64,000 nt of DNA from the NCBI GenBank assembly GCA_029379225.1, contig JAQYWR010000027.1, positions 40,234 through 104,233 on the forward strand, read 5' to 3'. Origin of the DNA: Nostoc sp. S4. GTDB taxonomy: Bacteria; Cyanobacteriota; Cyanobacteriia; Cyanobacteriales; Nostocaceae. Shown here one piece after another: positions 16,650-25,667 of this stretch. The translations under genes were made by a program, and so were the position numbers. The notes beneath the pieces were generated by a model. That model was not told the origin of the DNA. It saw only the letters and a list, made by a program, of their open reading frames with translations, and did no database searches. The stretch's first letter is position 1, and the number at the start of each line of letters is the position of its first letter.

Positions 16650-19226
16650 TTAATTAGAGTTAGCTTCAGCAGCTTGATACGCTTGTAAAAGCCTAGCATG
16701 ATCGAGAGTAAATCCTACTTGCATGGCTATCTGGGTAAATAAATCAATCTCAGGCTGTTGCCAATCACGGGGTGCAGAACACTGATGTGCAATTAACAAG
16801 CCAAATACCTGCTCATCTTTGATAATCGGCGCAACTAAATTTGCTTTGACACTAAAGGATTCGAGCAGACTAACGTGACAATCAGCTAAATCTGCCTGAT
16901 AAATATCATTTATTGCTACAACCTGACCAGATTGGTACTTTTCTATATAGCTTTGAGTGAAACAGGGGTCGTGGATTTTAGACCGCAAAACTTTGGGATA
17001 ACCTGGAACCACTGATTCGGCAATTATAATTCCGAACCAATTAGCGTAAAAGCTATAAACTAACACTCGGTCAGTACTCAGTGCTTTGCGAACTTCCTCG
17101 ACGGTGGTTTTGAGGATATCTTCTTCTTTGAGCGATTGGCGAATGCTACGGGTAATATCGACTAGTAGCTGACTTCGCATACTTTCAGCATTGATTCGTT
17201 GCACCAGCCTAGCATGGTCAAGAGCAAATCCCACTTGTAGAGCTATCTGGGCAAATAAATCAATTTCAGACTGTTGCCAATCACGAGGTCTGGAACACTG
17301 ATGTGCAATTAATAAGCCAAATAGTTGTTCATCTTTGATAATTGGAGCGACTAAATTTGCTTTGACGCCAAAGGTTTCGAGTAGGTTAATGTGACAATCA
17401 GCCAAACCAACTTCATAAATGTTGTTTATAGCTAGAATGCGACCGGCCTGATACTCTTCTACATAGCCTTGACCAAAACATGGGTCTTCAATTTCAGATC
17501 GTAAAATTTTTGGGTAGGTGAGAACAACAGATTCGGCAATTACAGTTCCAGACCAATCAGTATTAAAGCTATAAACCAGCACTCGGTCAGTACTCAGTCC
17601 TTTGCGAACCTCTTCTGTAGTGGTTTTCAGGACATCCTCTTCGTTGAGCGATTGGCGAATGCTGCGGATAATATCTGCTAGCAACTGACTTTGCACGCCT
17701 TCAGCCTCGATTCGTTGCAGCAGCCTAGCATGGTCGAGAGCAAATCCTACTTGCATGGCTATTTGGGTAAATAAGTCAATCTCAGGCTGTTGCCAATCGC
17801 GGGGTCTGGAGCATTGATGTGCAATTAATAAGCCAAATAGTAGCTCATCTTTAATAATTGGGGCAACTAAATTTGCTTTGACAGCAAAGGATTCGAGCAG
17901 CTTAATGTGACAATCAGTCAAACCAACTTCATAAATATTGTTTGTAGCTTGAACGCGACCAGACTGATACTTTTCTATATAGCCTTGACCAAAACATGGG
18001 TCTGCGATTTCAGACCGTAAAACTTTGGGATAACCTGGAACCACTGATTCGTTAGTCACAGTTCCAGACCAATCAGCATTAAAGCTATAAACCAGCACTC
18101 GGTCAGTACTCAGTGCTTTGCGAACCTCTTCTGTGGTGGTTTTCAGGACATCCTCTTCGTTGAGTGATTGGCGAATGCTGCGGGTAATTTCTATAAATAG
18201 TTGGGCTTTATCTGCTTTGGTATCTACCTGTTCTAATAGCTTGGCGTAGTCAAGGGCAAATTCCACTTGTATGGCTATCTGAGCGAACAAATCAATCTCA
18301 GCCTGCTGCCAATAGCGAATTCTAGAACACTGGTGTGCAATTAATAAAGCAAATAGCTGTTTACCTTTGAAAATCGGTGCTACTAAACTAGATTTGACAG
18401 CAAATCGCTCCAGCAATTCAATATTACCATCAGTTAAATTAGCTTGGTAAATATCATCACTAGCACGGACGCAACCATTGTAGTATTTTTCGAGATATCC
18501 TGTCTCGAAACCAGGGTCAGAGATTGTAACTCCTAATATTTTCGGTAAACCTGGTGCTACTGATTCTGTAATAAACGTGCCATGAGAGTTGGAATTGAAG
18601 CAAAAGATACTTACGCGATCGAGGCTTAAAGCTCTGCGAATTTGTTCTGAGGTAGTTTTGAAAACATCTTCTTGATTGAATGATTCTCGAACCCAGCGAG
18701 TAATTTTCGTCAATAGTTGTGAGTAATCAGCTTCGGCTTGTTTCTCCTGTTCCAGAACCGAAAGCAGCTGTGTAAATAAGCTGATGTTTCTCTCTAACAT
18801 CACTAATTCATCTTTCTTAGCGATGAAAACTTGAGTAAACTCGCTGTCTGGACGTAGCTTATTTTTGACAATATTAGAAGTTGCAGCAGCCTTGCTGATT
18901 CGAGTCGTAACTCGAACAACTACAAAAGTTGCGATCGCACCTGCCAAAACTGCTGTTGCCCCCATCCCAGTTAACAACAGTGATAATTGTCTTTGTAGAG
19001 TCAGTTCAATTTCTGTTGAACTTTTTACACTCTCTTGTCTAAGCGGAATATTTTTATTAATTACATCACTGCCATAGTAGTAAGTAGCTGTTCCAATTGC
19101 AACCATAGGTAGGACACTGATGCTTAGTGCCCAAATTATCGCTTTAGTCTTTAAACTCCATTTTTGCTGCCCCAGCTTTTGTTGATGATTTCGTCTTGCT
19201 TGGATTTGAGAAAAAGACTGACTCAT
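16650..19226 (-). CDS. membrane protein with four GAF domains, three of DXCF/CH cyanobacteriochrome type
   Basis: This is an 858-residue protein. Two hydrophobic helices (about 28-50 and 83-105) are followed by a HAMP-like linker and four GAF domains (about 165-332, 345-505, 515-675, 688-850). GAF2, GAF3 and GAF4 each carry a DPCF motif (C411, C583, C755) and a CH dipeptide just before the LLExFxVKANLVAPI block (C439, C611, C783). That pair is the arrangement of dual-cysteine DXCF cyanobacteriochromes. GAF1 has lost both (DPGF at 237, DGN at 266). The last three domains repeat with an exact 172-residue period. No kinase, GGDEF or MCP signalling domain follows; the protein ends nine residues after GAF4. 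Bilin binding is inferred and not proven. Confidence 0.85.
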   Translation of the reverse strand: MSQSFSQIQARRNHQQKLGQQKWSLKTKAIIWALSISVLPMVAIGTATYYYGSDVINKNIPLRQESVKSSTEIELTLQRQLSLLLTGMGATAVLAGAIATFVVVRVTTRISKAAATSNIVKNKLRPDSEFTQVFIAKKDELVMLERNISLFTQLLSVLEQEKQAEADYSQLLTKITRWVRESFNQEDVFKTTSEQIRRALSLDRVSIFCFNSNSHGTFITESVAPGLPKILGVTISDPGFETGYLEKYYNGCVRASDDIYQANLTDGNIELLERFAVKSSLVAPIFKGKQLFALLIAHQCSRIRYWQQAEIDLFAQIAIQVEFALDYAKLLEQVDTKADKAQLFIEITRSIRQSLNEEDVLKTTTEEVRKALSTDRVLVYSFNADWSGTVTNESVVPGYPKVLRSEIADPCFGQGYIEKYQSGRVQATNNIYEVGLTDCHIKLLESFAVKANLVAPIIKDELLFGLLIAHQCSRPRDWQQPEIDLFTQIAMQVGFALDHARLLQRIEAEGVQSQLLADIIRSIRQSLNEEDVLKTTTEEVRKGLSTDRVLVYSFNTDWSGTVIAESVVLTYPKILRSEIEDPCFGQGYVEEYQAGRILAINNIYEVGLADCHINLLETFGVKANLVAPIIKDEQLFGLLIAHQCSRPRDWQQSEIDLFAQIALQVGFALDHARLVQRINAESMRSQLLVDITRSIRQSLKEEDILKTTVEEVRKALSTDRVLVYSFYANWFGIIIAESVVPGYPKVLRSKIHDPCFTQSYIEKYQSGQVVAINDIYQADLADCHVSLLESFSVKANLVAPIIKDEQVFGLLIAHQCSAPRDWQQPEIDLFTQIAMQVGFTLDHARLLQAYQAAEANSN

Positions 19227-19733
19227 AAATCAAACCTAGATTGCTGCAATTCAGAATCAAGTAAATAACCTCATCATCCGATTCTACACAAAACTTATTA
19301 AATTAGGATTGGTTATCAGGAGTATTTTGAAGCACTAACCTTCTATGTCATGCGTCATAATTCTTTTAGGGATTGATAAAAAAATATCACACTGTTGATA
19401 GTCAACGTCATCAGGCGAGCAACTTCAAACGAAATAATTTATTTCTTAGAGTTCCCTTATTCTCTTTGAACTCAAACAAATCAGGTCTGATTAACAGCTC
19501 GCTATTTGTGTAATGGCGTTGAAATAAGAGAAAAACTAAAAATAAATTACCCAATACTTGAGTTCATAGAGTGCGTTAATAGGAGTTTAGCATTGCTCAA
19601 CTCTTACTAAGTATTTATAGTGTTACAGTTGTATTATTTGGTGATGCGCCCTACATTTGGAGAATCATTTAAATTGTAACTCTTTAAAAGGAATTATTTA
19701 TTAAATTGCTATAGATGTCTGGTAAAAAAACTA
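19227..19733. other. intergenic region without recognisable gene
   Basis: About 500 bp lies between the start of the four-GAF gene and the end of the GCS2-type gene, both on the minus strand. I see no protein-like frame, array or strong terminator. The upstream signals of the four-GAF gene must be within it. Confidence 0.4.
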
Positions 19734-21077
19734 TTATGACTTATAGTTGACAACAGTAAGTTCATCTAATGCTGTTAAAGGATGTTCGCTATTTAGCGAT
19801 AACACCTGCGCTTCTAACTTGTCGCAGCACTCCCGCACTAAACGCAAGCCTTGCTCTCGTGAAAGTTCGGCAGTTGCAGCAGGAAATTCTTGCAGAATTC
19901 CGGCTTCAATACTTTGATATTGCTCTAATTCTGCTCTGAGTTTTGTTAAATACTTCGTTCCTTCGCCACCTTCGGTAATTGCAAACTCTAACACAGAATC
20001 TACATAAGCTTTGACTTTCGGATGCTTGACTCCTTCTGTAACAGAAGCATACAGTAACTCACCATTTAAATACTGAAAATCTGGAACCAAAAGGTGATTT
20101 CCACTCACTTGAAAGGTATAAACTTCTTTTGTTGGTATAACTTTTAATTGTTCTGTTCTCACCCGGCGAGCAGCTTTTTCTAAAAGTGCGATTATAGCAA
20201 TTATCACTGAAGGAAAGTTGCTATCTATACATCTTATTTCTACAGTGCCGAGTTTGTTGAGTCGAATTGGGTTCCAAGATGATTTGAGTAAGCTTCCTCC
20301 CGCTTCTTTGAAAAGATGAGGCTCAATTCCAGCTTTGTCCATTGCTGACAACCAAGCATGATAGCGAGCGAATTGCTGTTCAACTAAACTCTCAACACTG
20401 TCAGCATAAGGCATCAGTCCGCCGACAGACTGCAAATGAGTGTAAACTCCTTCCCAGTCAAAGGTTTCGCTACCCCGATAGCGAATCGTGTGCATGGCTA
20501 ATCCGATCGCTCGTCCTTCATAAAACGGACACGATCGCGTTAGGCAAATCAGCGCTGAGTCGAAAGCTGTAGCTAAATTATAAATATTTAGTAGTTCTTC
20601 TCGCTCTGCCGCCTTGGAATTGTAAGATACTACTACACGAGAATCAATTACTCCTGGCGGTACTTCTAAATGTATGTGCGTACCCGTACATTTGCCAGCG
20701 TGCAAAAATTGATCGTAGCCGACAGTCCGCGCTTGGATATGATAATTAGGCTGGTCGCGCATGACTGGCATGATATGTAGAGGGTAGCTAGACTGAGAAT
20801 AAAGCCTCAAATTCATTCGTTTGGCTACAGCGATCGCTAGTTTCAAATTTCTCAGATATTCTTTTGCTAACTCTGTGGCAGTATACGCCGGCGAGGTATT
20901 AATCTCTACCATATTCTTGACGAACTCTGGCATAAAGTACTGTGCCTTCAGTCCTTGTGCTTCTGCAACTGAATGACAAGCTTGCAAAAATTCATCTGCC
21001 TGAGTGCTGATTTCACCCGTTTCATTTACAAGAAAAAACTCTTGCTCAAGACCAATGCGACGCTTAGCTACATCCAT
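19734..21077 (-). CDS. GCS2-family glutamate-cysteine ligase-like protein
   Basis: This 447-residue protein belongs to the carboxylate-amine ligase / glutamate-cysteine ligase type 2 superfamily. It opens with RRIGLEQEFFLVN (residues 6-18), the metal- and ATP-binding R-x-G-x-E-x-E-F motif. It has KCTGTHIHLEVPPG near residue 129, then a C-terminal NKLGTVEIRCIDSNFPS. Cyanobacteria make gamma-glutamylcysteine with a GCS2-type GshA, but paralogues of this superfamily also ligate other amines. The sequence alone does not separate them. It is transcribed alone and divergently from the P450 gene at 21540. Confidence 0.78.
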   Translation of the reverse strand: MDVAKRRIGLEQEFFLVNETGEISTQADEFLQACHSVAEAQGLKAQYFMPEFVKNMVEINTSPAYTATELAKEYLRNLKLAIAVAKRMNLRLYSQSSYPLHIMPVMRDQPNYHIQARTVGYDQFLHAGKCTGTHIHLEVPPGVIDSRVVVSYNSKAAEREELLNIYNLATAFDSALICLTRSCPFYEGRAIGLAMHTIRYRGSETFDWEGVYTHLQSVGGLMPYADSVESLVEQQFARYHAWLSAMDKAGIEPHLFKEAGGSLLKSSWNPIRLNKLGTVEIRCIDSNFPSVIIAIIALLEKAARRVRTEQLKVIPTKEVYTFQVSGNHLLVPDFQYLNGELLYASVTEGVKHPKVKAYVDSVLEFAITEGGEGTKYLTKLRAELEQYQSIEAGILQEFPAATAELSREQGLRLVRECCDKLEAQVLSLNSEHPLTALDELTVVNYKS

Positions 21078-21539
21078 TTCTCAAGTCTCTACTTAGTTAA
21101 TTTGCAATATTTAATCGATTCACAGCAATTTTGCAGCAGCATCGAAGATTATTAAACAATATCAAGTGTAACTTTCAATTATCGATATAAATATCCTACT
21201 GGAATATAGAGAATAATCTCAAATTTTGATTTTTATGTATTTTTACAACAAAAGAATTTTAAAGTGTTGAATTTATGATGTCCTGAAAATTGCGAGTGGG
21301 GCTTTGTTGGGTTTCCTTATATCAAGCCAATCTACAATTTTTTGTAACATTTTAGCCTTGCCATGCTAGTAAGGTGGGTTGTCGCCAAGGGTAATGCACT
21401 GTCAGATCGACTACTTAAAATTTACTACTCCCTACTCCCTATCTACGCAAAGTAGTATTATTCCCTTTGATAGAAGTTAGAAGATAGCTGGTTTTTCAAT
21501 ATTTGAGTTACGACTTACCCAGCGAGGGGAGAAATCCAC
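21078..21539. promoter_or_regulatory. divergent intergenic region between GCS2-like and P450 genes
   Basis: About 460 bp lies between two divergent starts. It contains a CTACTCCCTACTCCCTAT simple repeat (about 21424-21441), also seen near 34140 and 34320. I cannot assign promoter boxes with confidence. No additional gene is visible. Confidence 0.4.
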
Positions 21540-22907
21540 ATGACTCAAGATATATTTGAATTACCCGGCCCAGAAGGAAATTCGATCGTCGGTAGTCTGC
21601 TTGATTTTGGTCGCGATCCTTTGGGGTTTTTAACGAAATGCGCTCGTGAATATGGTGATATTGTACCTATACGTTTAGGATTGACACCAGCCTGTTTATT
21701 AACCAATCCTCACTATATTGAGCAAGTACTAAAAGATAGAAATTTATTTGTTAAAAGTCGTTCTTTATATGCACTTAAAACCTTATTGGGTGAAGGACTT
21801 TTAACTAGCGAAGGAGATTCTTGGTTTCGCCAACGACGGTTGATACAACCTGTATTCCACCAGAAGCGCATTGCTAGCTATGGTGATATCATGGTTGCCT
21901 ACACCGAACAAATGCTCGATACTTGGCAAGATGGCGAAACTCGTGATGCTCATCGAGATATGATGCGCCTGACATTAAATATTGTGATGAAAACAATATT
22001 TAACCGCGACCTGAGCGAGGGACAAGCACAAGATGTTGCTCATGGATTAGATGTAACATCAGATTGGTTTGAAAGTAAACGCCAGCAAAATTTTATCTTC
22101 TTGGAATGGTTCCCTAGACCAGAGAATATTCGCTACAAAAATGCCATCAAGCAGATGGATAAGACTATTTACGAGATGATAAATCAACGGCGGGCTACTG
22201 GGGAAAATCCTGGAGATTTACTGTCAATGTTAATGGCAGCAAGGGATGAAGAAGATGGCAGTCAAATGAGCGATCGCCAATTGCGCGATGAAATTGCAAC
22301 TTTAATGCTAGCAGGACATGAGACTACATCCAATACTTTAACGGGAGCATGGATACTTTTATCTCGATATCCCCAAGTACGTACCCAATTATCAGCAGAA
22401 TTACAACAAGTTTTAGGAGGGCGTTCTCCAACAATTGCAGATATACCAAACTTGCGTTACACCGATATGGTTATCAAGGAGACAATGCGAGTATTTCCTG
22501 CGGTATACAACATGGCGCGTAAAGCTGCTCAAGATTGTGAAATTGGTAGTTATCAAGTGCCAGAAGATTGTACGATTATTATGAGCCAGTGGGTAATGCA
22601 CCGCAATCCTCGCTACTTTGAAGATCCAGAAGTATTTAAACCAGAACGCTGGGCTAATGATTTAGAGAAAAATCTGCCTAGAGGAGTTTACTTTCCCTTT
22701 GGTGATGGACCGCGGATTTGTATTGGTAAGAGTTTTGCCTTAATGGAAGCAGTTTTATTATTAGCAACTATTGCCCAAAAATTTGAATTCACTCTTGTGC
22801 CAGATCATCCAATTGTTCCTCAAGCATCAATTACCCTGCGCCCAGCATCTGGGGTGAAAGTAACGTTGAAGCAAAGCACAGCCGTTATAAGTCAGAGTGT
22901 GATTTAG
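21540..22907 (+). CDS. cytochrome P450
   Basis: This 455-residue P450 has all key motifs. The oxygen-binding I-helix is LMLAGHETTSNTL (about 258-270), the K-helix ExxR is KETMR (about 315), the aromatic region is FKPERW, and the haem loop is FPFGDGPRICIGKSF with the axial cysteine at C394. It has no N-terminal anchor, so it is likely soluble and needs ferredoxin-type partners. It resembles fatty-acid hydroxylase-like P450s rather than the CYP110 type seen at 50339, but the subfamily is not established. It is convergent with the CHAT-TPR gene, 35 bp away. Confidence 0.93.
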   Translation: MTQDIFELPGPEGNSIVGSLLDFGRDPLGFLTKCAREYGDIVPIRLGLTPACLLTNPHYIEQVLKDRNLFVKSRSLYALKTLLGEGLLTSEGDSWFRQRRLIQPVFHQKRIASYGDIMVAYTEQMLDTWQDGETRDAHRDMMRLTLNIVMKTIFNRDLSEGQAQDVAHGLDVTSDWFESKRQQNFIFLEWFPRPENIRYKNAIKQMDKTIYEMINQRRATGENPGDLLSMLMAARDEEDGSQMSDRQLRDEIATLMLAGHETTSNTLTGAWILLSRYPQVRTQLSAELQQVLGGRSPTIADIPNLRYTDMVIKETMRVFPAVYNMARKAAQDCEIGSYQVPEDCTIIMSQWVMHRNPRYFEDPEVFKPERWANDLEKNLPRGVYFPFGDGPRICIGKSFALMEAVLLLATIAQKFEFTLVPDHPIVPQASITLRPASGVKVTLKQSTAVISQSVI

Positions 22908-22942
22908 GTGAATTGGTATTACATTATTGGAAAGTCCCATTA

Positions 22943-25612
22943 TTACAACCAATTGCCTATAAGAACATAAGGTGCCCAAAAATATGGACGACTTTCTTTA
23001 GCTAAAATTGCTAGTTGGGCGCGTTGCAGAGCTTGTGCTTTAGTTACTCCAGCATCCAATTGTCGGTATAATTCACCCATAAAGTCGCTGGTAGATTCAT
23101 CATCTACTGTCCACAAAGTTGCTAAGGTACTGCGTGCGCCCGCCCGTACCGCAACTCCAGCTAATCCCAAAGCAGCTCGTTTATCGCCTGTGGCAGTTTT
23201 ACAGGCACTAAGGACGAGTAATTCAATTGTTTCTTGTCGGTTTTCATCCCTAGCTCGAAGTAAATTATCTAGCTCTCTAACCGTCAGTAAGTCATCCCAG
23301 GTAAGAATATAGGTTTGTTCAATGTCTGAACTAAATTGTCCATGAGTAGCTAGATGCACTACTGAAAAGGAAGTAGATTGAATTTGCTTTTGCAGATTAG
23401 CTTTAGTAAACTCCTGATTTAAGAGTTCTTTACTCGATTTAACTTCAGATTGAACTAGTTTTAATTCCTGTGTGACATTTGAGAGTTCGGGAAATGATTT
23501 ACCTCCAATCACGCGTTCTTGCTCAACCCCAGCAATTAAAGCGTTTAGCCGCACGTTGTGTAAAGGTTTAGGTTTGAGGAGTTGTAGTCCAGGCATCAAA
23601 GAAACAGCATACTTTTCTATCAGATATTTCTGCTGTTGGCGGTCGTAAAGAATCGCCATTGGAATGTTTCGCAAAGAACCATCCAGCACAAATACTAAAG
23701 ATGTGATATCTGCATTTGCTAAATCTGATTCTATAGGTTTAATTAACCAGTCATATAACTGTTGTGAATGCTGCTTAATATCAGGCTCACGGCTAACAAT
23801 AGGTAAATCTTTCTGTAGTTGTTCTACAACATTGTCTAAGATATCTTTAGGGACTTTAGTTGTTTTACGGAAGATTGCATCTTGCCCTGGCAACCTAGTA
23901 ATAATTTCCAATCGATTATCTAAAATAATTGGATAGATAACAGCTGTAGCTTTTTCCTTTTCAACTAATTTATCAAGTTCAACTCTTGGTAACAAGCAGG
24001 GCGAACGAAAGAAGTTATCTAGTTCTGCTAGCTGGAGAGATTCAATTACCTGACGGGCTTGAATGAGATTATCTGGTTTGTGAAGAGTATTTTCCTGAAG
24101 TTGCAAAAGTAAATCAACGTACTGTCGATATACGGGTTCTACGCTTTCGCGGAAAGAAAATTGTACGTCAGGATTAATCGCAACTAAATCGTTACGAAGG
24201 GACTTGAGGGTATTGTAAGCTTGATTGTAAGCATCTGTTGCTGCTGGAATATTAGATTGTTTTTGCAGTATCCGTCCCATCTGCCAATGCCATTGATAAG
24301 TAATGTCTTGAGCATCAATAGATTCGGCTTTCGCTAAGGCTTCCTGTGTAAGGCTTTTAGCATCAGCTAGCTGTCCGCTTTGTTCGTATAGACCACCAAG
24401 AGTACCAAGAGCATAAGACTCGGTTCGTTCATCTTTTAAACTCTCAGCTATTTGGACAGCTTGCGCTAGCATTTTAGCAATATCTTTTGGCCCAATTGAG
24501 TTCTGTGTCATTTTGTTCAGACTTTGGGCAAAGTTAATCCGGTAGTTAACAGCTGTCCGACTTGGAGGCAAAGTGTTTATCTGAGACTGAATTTGGGGTA
24601 ATAATGTCTTTGCTGTGCTAAATTGCTCTTGCTCTACCAATAGTCTTAATAAATTGAGTTGAGCCTGTATATGTACAGTCGGTTTTGCAGATGCAATCTG
24701 TGCTGCCTGTTGATAGTATTGGATTGCTGTTTGAGTGTAATCCTTAGCGCTGCTTGAGTTACCCAAACTAAATTGAGCATAGATTTGAGCGCGGGCCGTA
24801 TTACCTAAACTAAGTAAAGCATTACTTTGGGCGATCGCATCTTTTACTACTTTGGCCACAGAATAACTTTCGTCGAGAATTTTGTGTGAATCGCTTAAAT
24901 AACCCAAACTTCGCAGAACATTTCCTAAACTATATAACCCTGTCGCTTTTATCAGAGAATTTGGTTGATTTTTGAGAATTTCTCGGACTGAGATTAATGT
25001 TTTATCCGCAAGCAGATAATTTCCCAAAGCTTGCATTGCTTGAGCTTGATTAATATGATTACGAATCAGTGCAGATATATCCTCTAAGCGTTGATAAATT
25101 TTAGCTGCTGATTGCCAAGTATTCAGGGCTGCTTCAGTTTGCCCCTGTGCTAATTCCAGTCCACCTCGAACATCTAAAGCTTGGGCAAAAACTTGCGCTT
25201 GCTGTTGTGAAGAATCTGAATTCTTAAGAGTTTGTAATAGTTTAATACTTTGTGTAATAGCTTCAGTTGCTTCTTGCCAGCGTCCTAATTGCTGATAGGC
25301 TAAAGAAAGATTGCTTAAAGCTATAGCTTCATTAAATACATCATTATTAGCTTTAAATTCAGCTGCGGCTTTTTTTAGAAGTTCTACCCCTTGCACAAAT
25401 TGTCCCGCTTCATAAAGCGCTTGACTTTGCTGCACCAGGCTAGAAGTCTGGGTTAAATTAACACTAGACGTAATTGCTAAAACAGAATCCAATCCCATTT
25501 TAGATTCTGCAAATTCTGTCATTAAATAGTTATATGAATCAAAAAAATATGGTAAAAACGTACAGAGTGATAAAGTCAATAATGCTATAAAAAAATGCTT
25601 GAACAATTTCAT
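22943..25612 (-). CDS. TPR-CHAT protein (caspase-like) with N-terminal membrane/secretion segment
   Basis: This 889-residue protein starts with a hydrophobic segment (FFIALLTLSLCTFLPYFF), followed by about ten tetratricopeptide repeats (about 55-480). A C-terminal CHAT peptidase domain follows, with candidate catalytic residues H757 (HLATHGQF) and C804 (LLVLSACKTATG), and GLAGVAVRAGARSTLATLW after the cysteine. CHAT domains are clan CD proteases related to caspases and separase. The gene is the last of a co-directional series and lies 55 bp beyond the secreted exoprotein gene, in the position where a TpsB transporter might be expected. The protein may be anchored with CHAT on either side of the membrane; the sequence does not decide. 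Confidence 0.88.
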   Translation of the reverse strand: MKLFKHFFIALLTLSLCTFLPYFFDSYNYLMTEFAESKMGLDSVLAITSSVNLTQTSSLVQQSQALYEAGQFVQGVELLKKAAAEFKANNDVFNEAIALSNLSLAYQQLGRWQEATEAITQSIKLLQTLKNSDSSQQQAQVFAQALDVRGGLELAQGQTEAALNTWQSAAKIYQRLEDISALIRNHINQAQAMQALGNYLLADKTLISVREILKNQPNSLIKATGLYSLGNVLRSLGYLSDSHKILDESYSVAKVVKDAIAQSNALLSLGNTARAQIYAQFSLGNSSSAKDYTQTAIQYYQQAAQIASAKPTVHIQAQLNLLRLLVEQEQFSTAKTLLPQIQSQINTLPPSRTAVNYRINFAQSLNKMTQNSIGPKDIAKMLAQAVQIAESLKDERTESYALGTLGGLYEQSGQLADAKSLTQEALAKAESIDAQDITYQWHWQMGRILQKQSNIPAATDAYNQAYNTLKSLRNDLVAINPDVQFSFRESVEPVYRQYVDLLLQLQENTLHKPDNLIQARQVIESLQLAELDNFFRSPCLLPRVELDKLVEKEKATAVIYPIILDNRLEIITRLPGQDAIFRKTTKVPKDILDNVVEQLQKDLPIVSREPDIKQHSQQLYDWLIKPIESDLANADITSLVFVLDGSLRNIPMAILYDRQQQKYLIEKYAVSLMPGLQLLKPKPLHNVRLNALIAGVEQERVIGGKSFPELSNVTQELKLVQSEVKSSKELLNQEFTKANLQKQIQSTSFSVVHLATHGQFSSDIEQTYILTWDDLLTVRELDNLLRARDENRQETIELLVLSACKTATGDKRAALGLAGVAVRAGARSTLATLWTVDDESTSDFMGELYRQLDAGVTKAQALQRAQLAILAKESRPYFWAPYVLIGNWL

Positions 25613-25667
25613 AAGTTGTCAGGCTGTTGAATAACACAAGCAAGACACTGCCAAAGTATGAGTAATT

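Noticed and set aside
16650..19226. Annotation as a complete methyl-accepting chemotaxis receptor
   Set aside because: The membrane helices and GAF domains resemble taxis receptors, but no MCP signalling hairpin is present. The protein ends right after GAF4.
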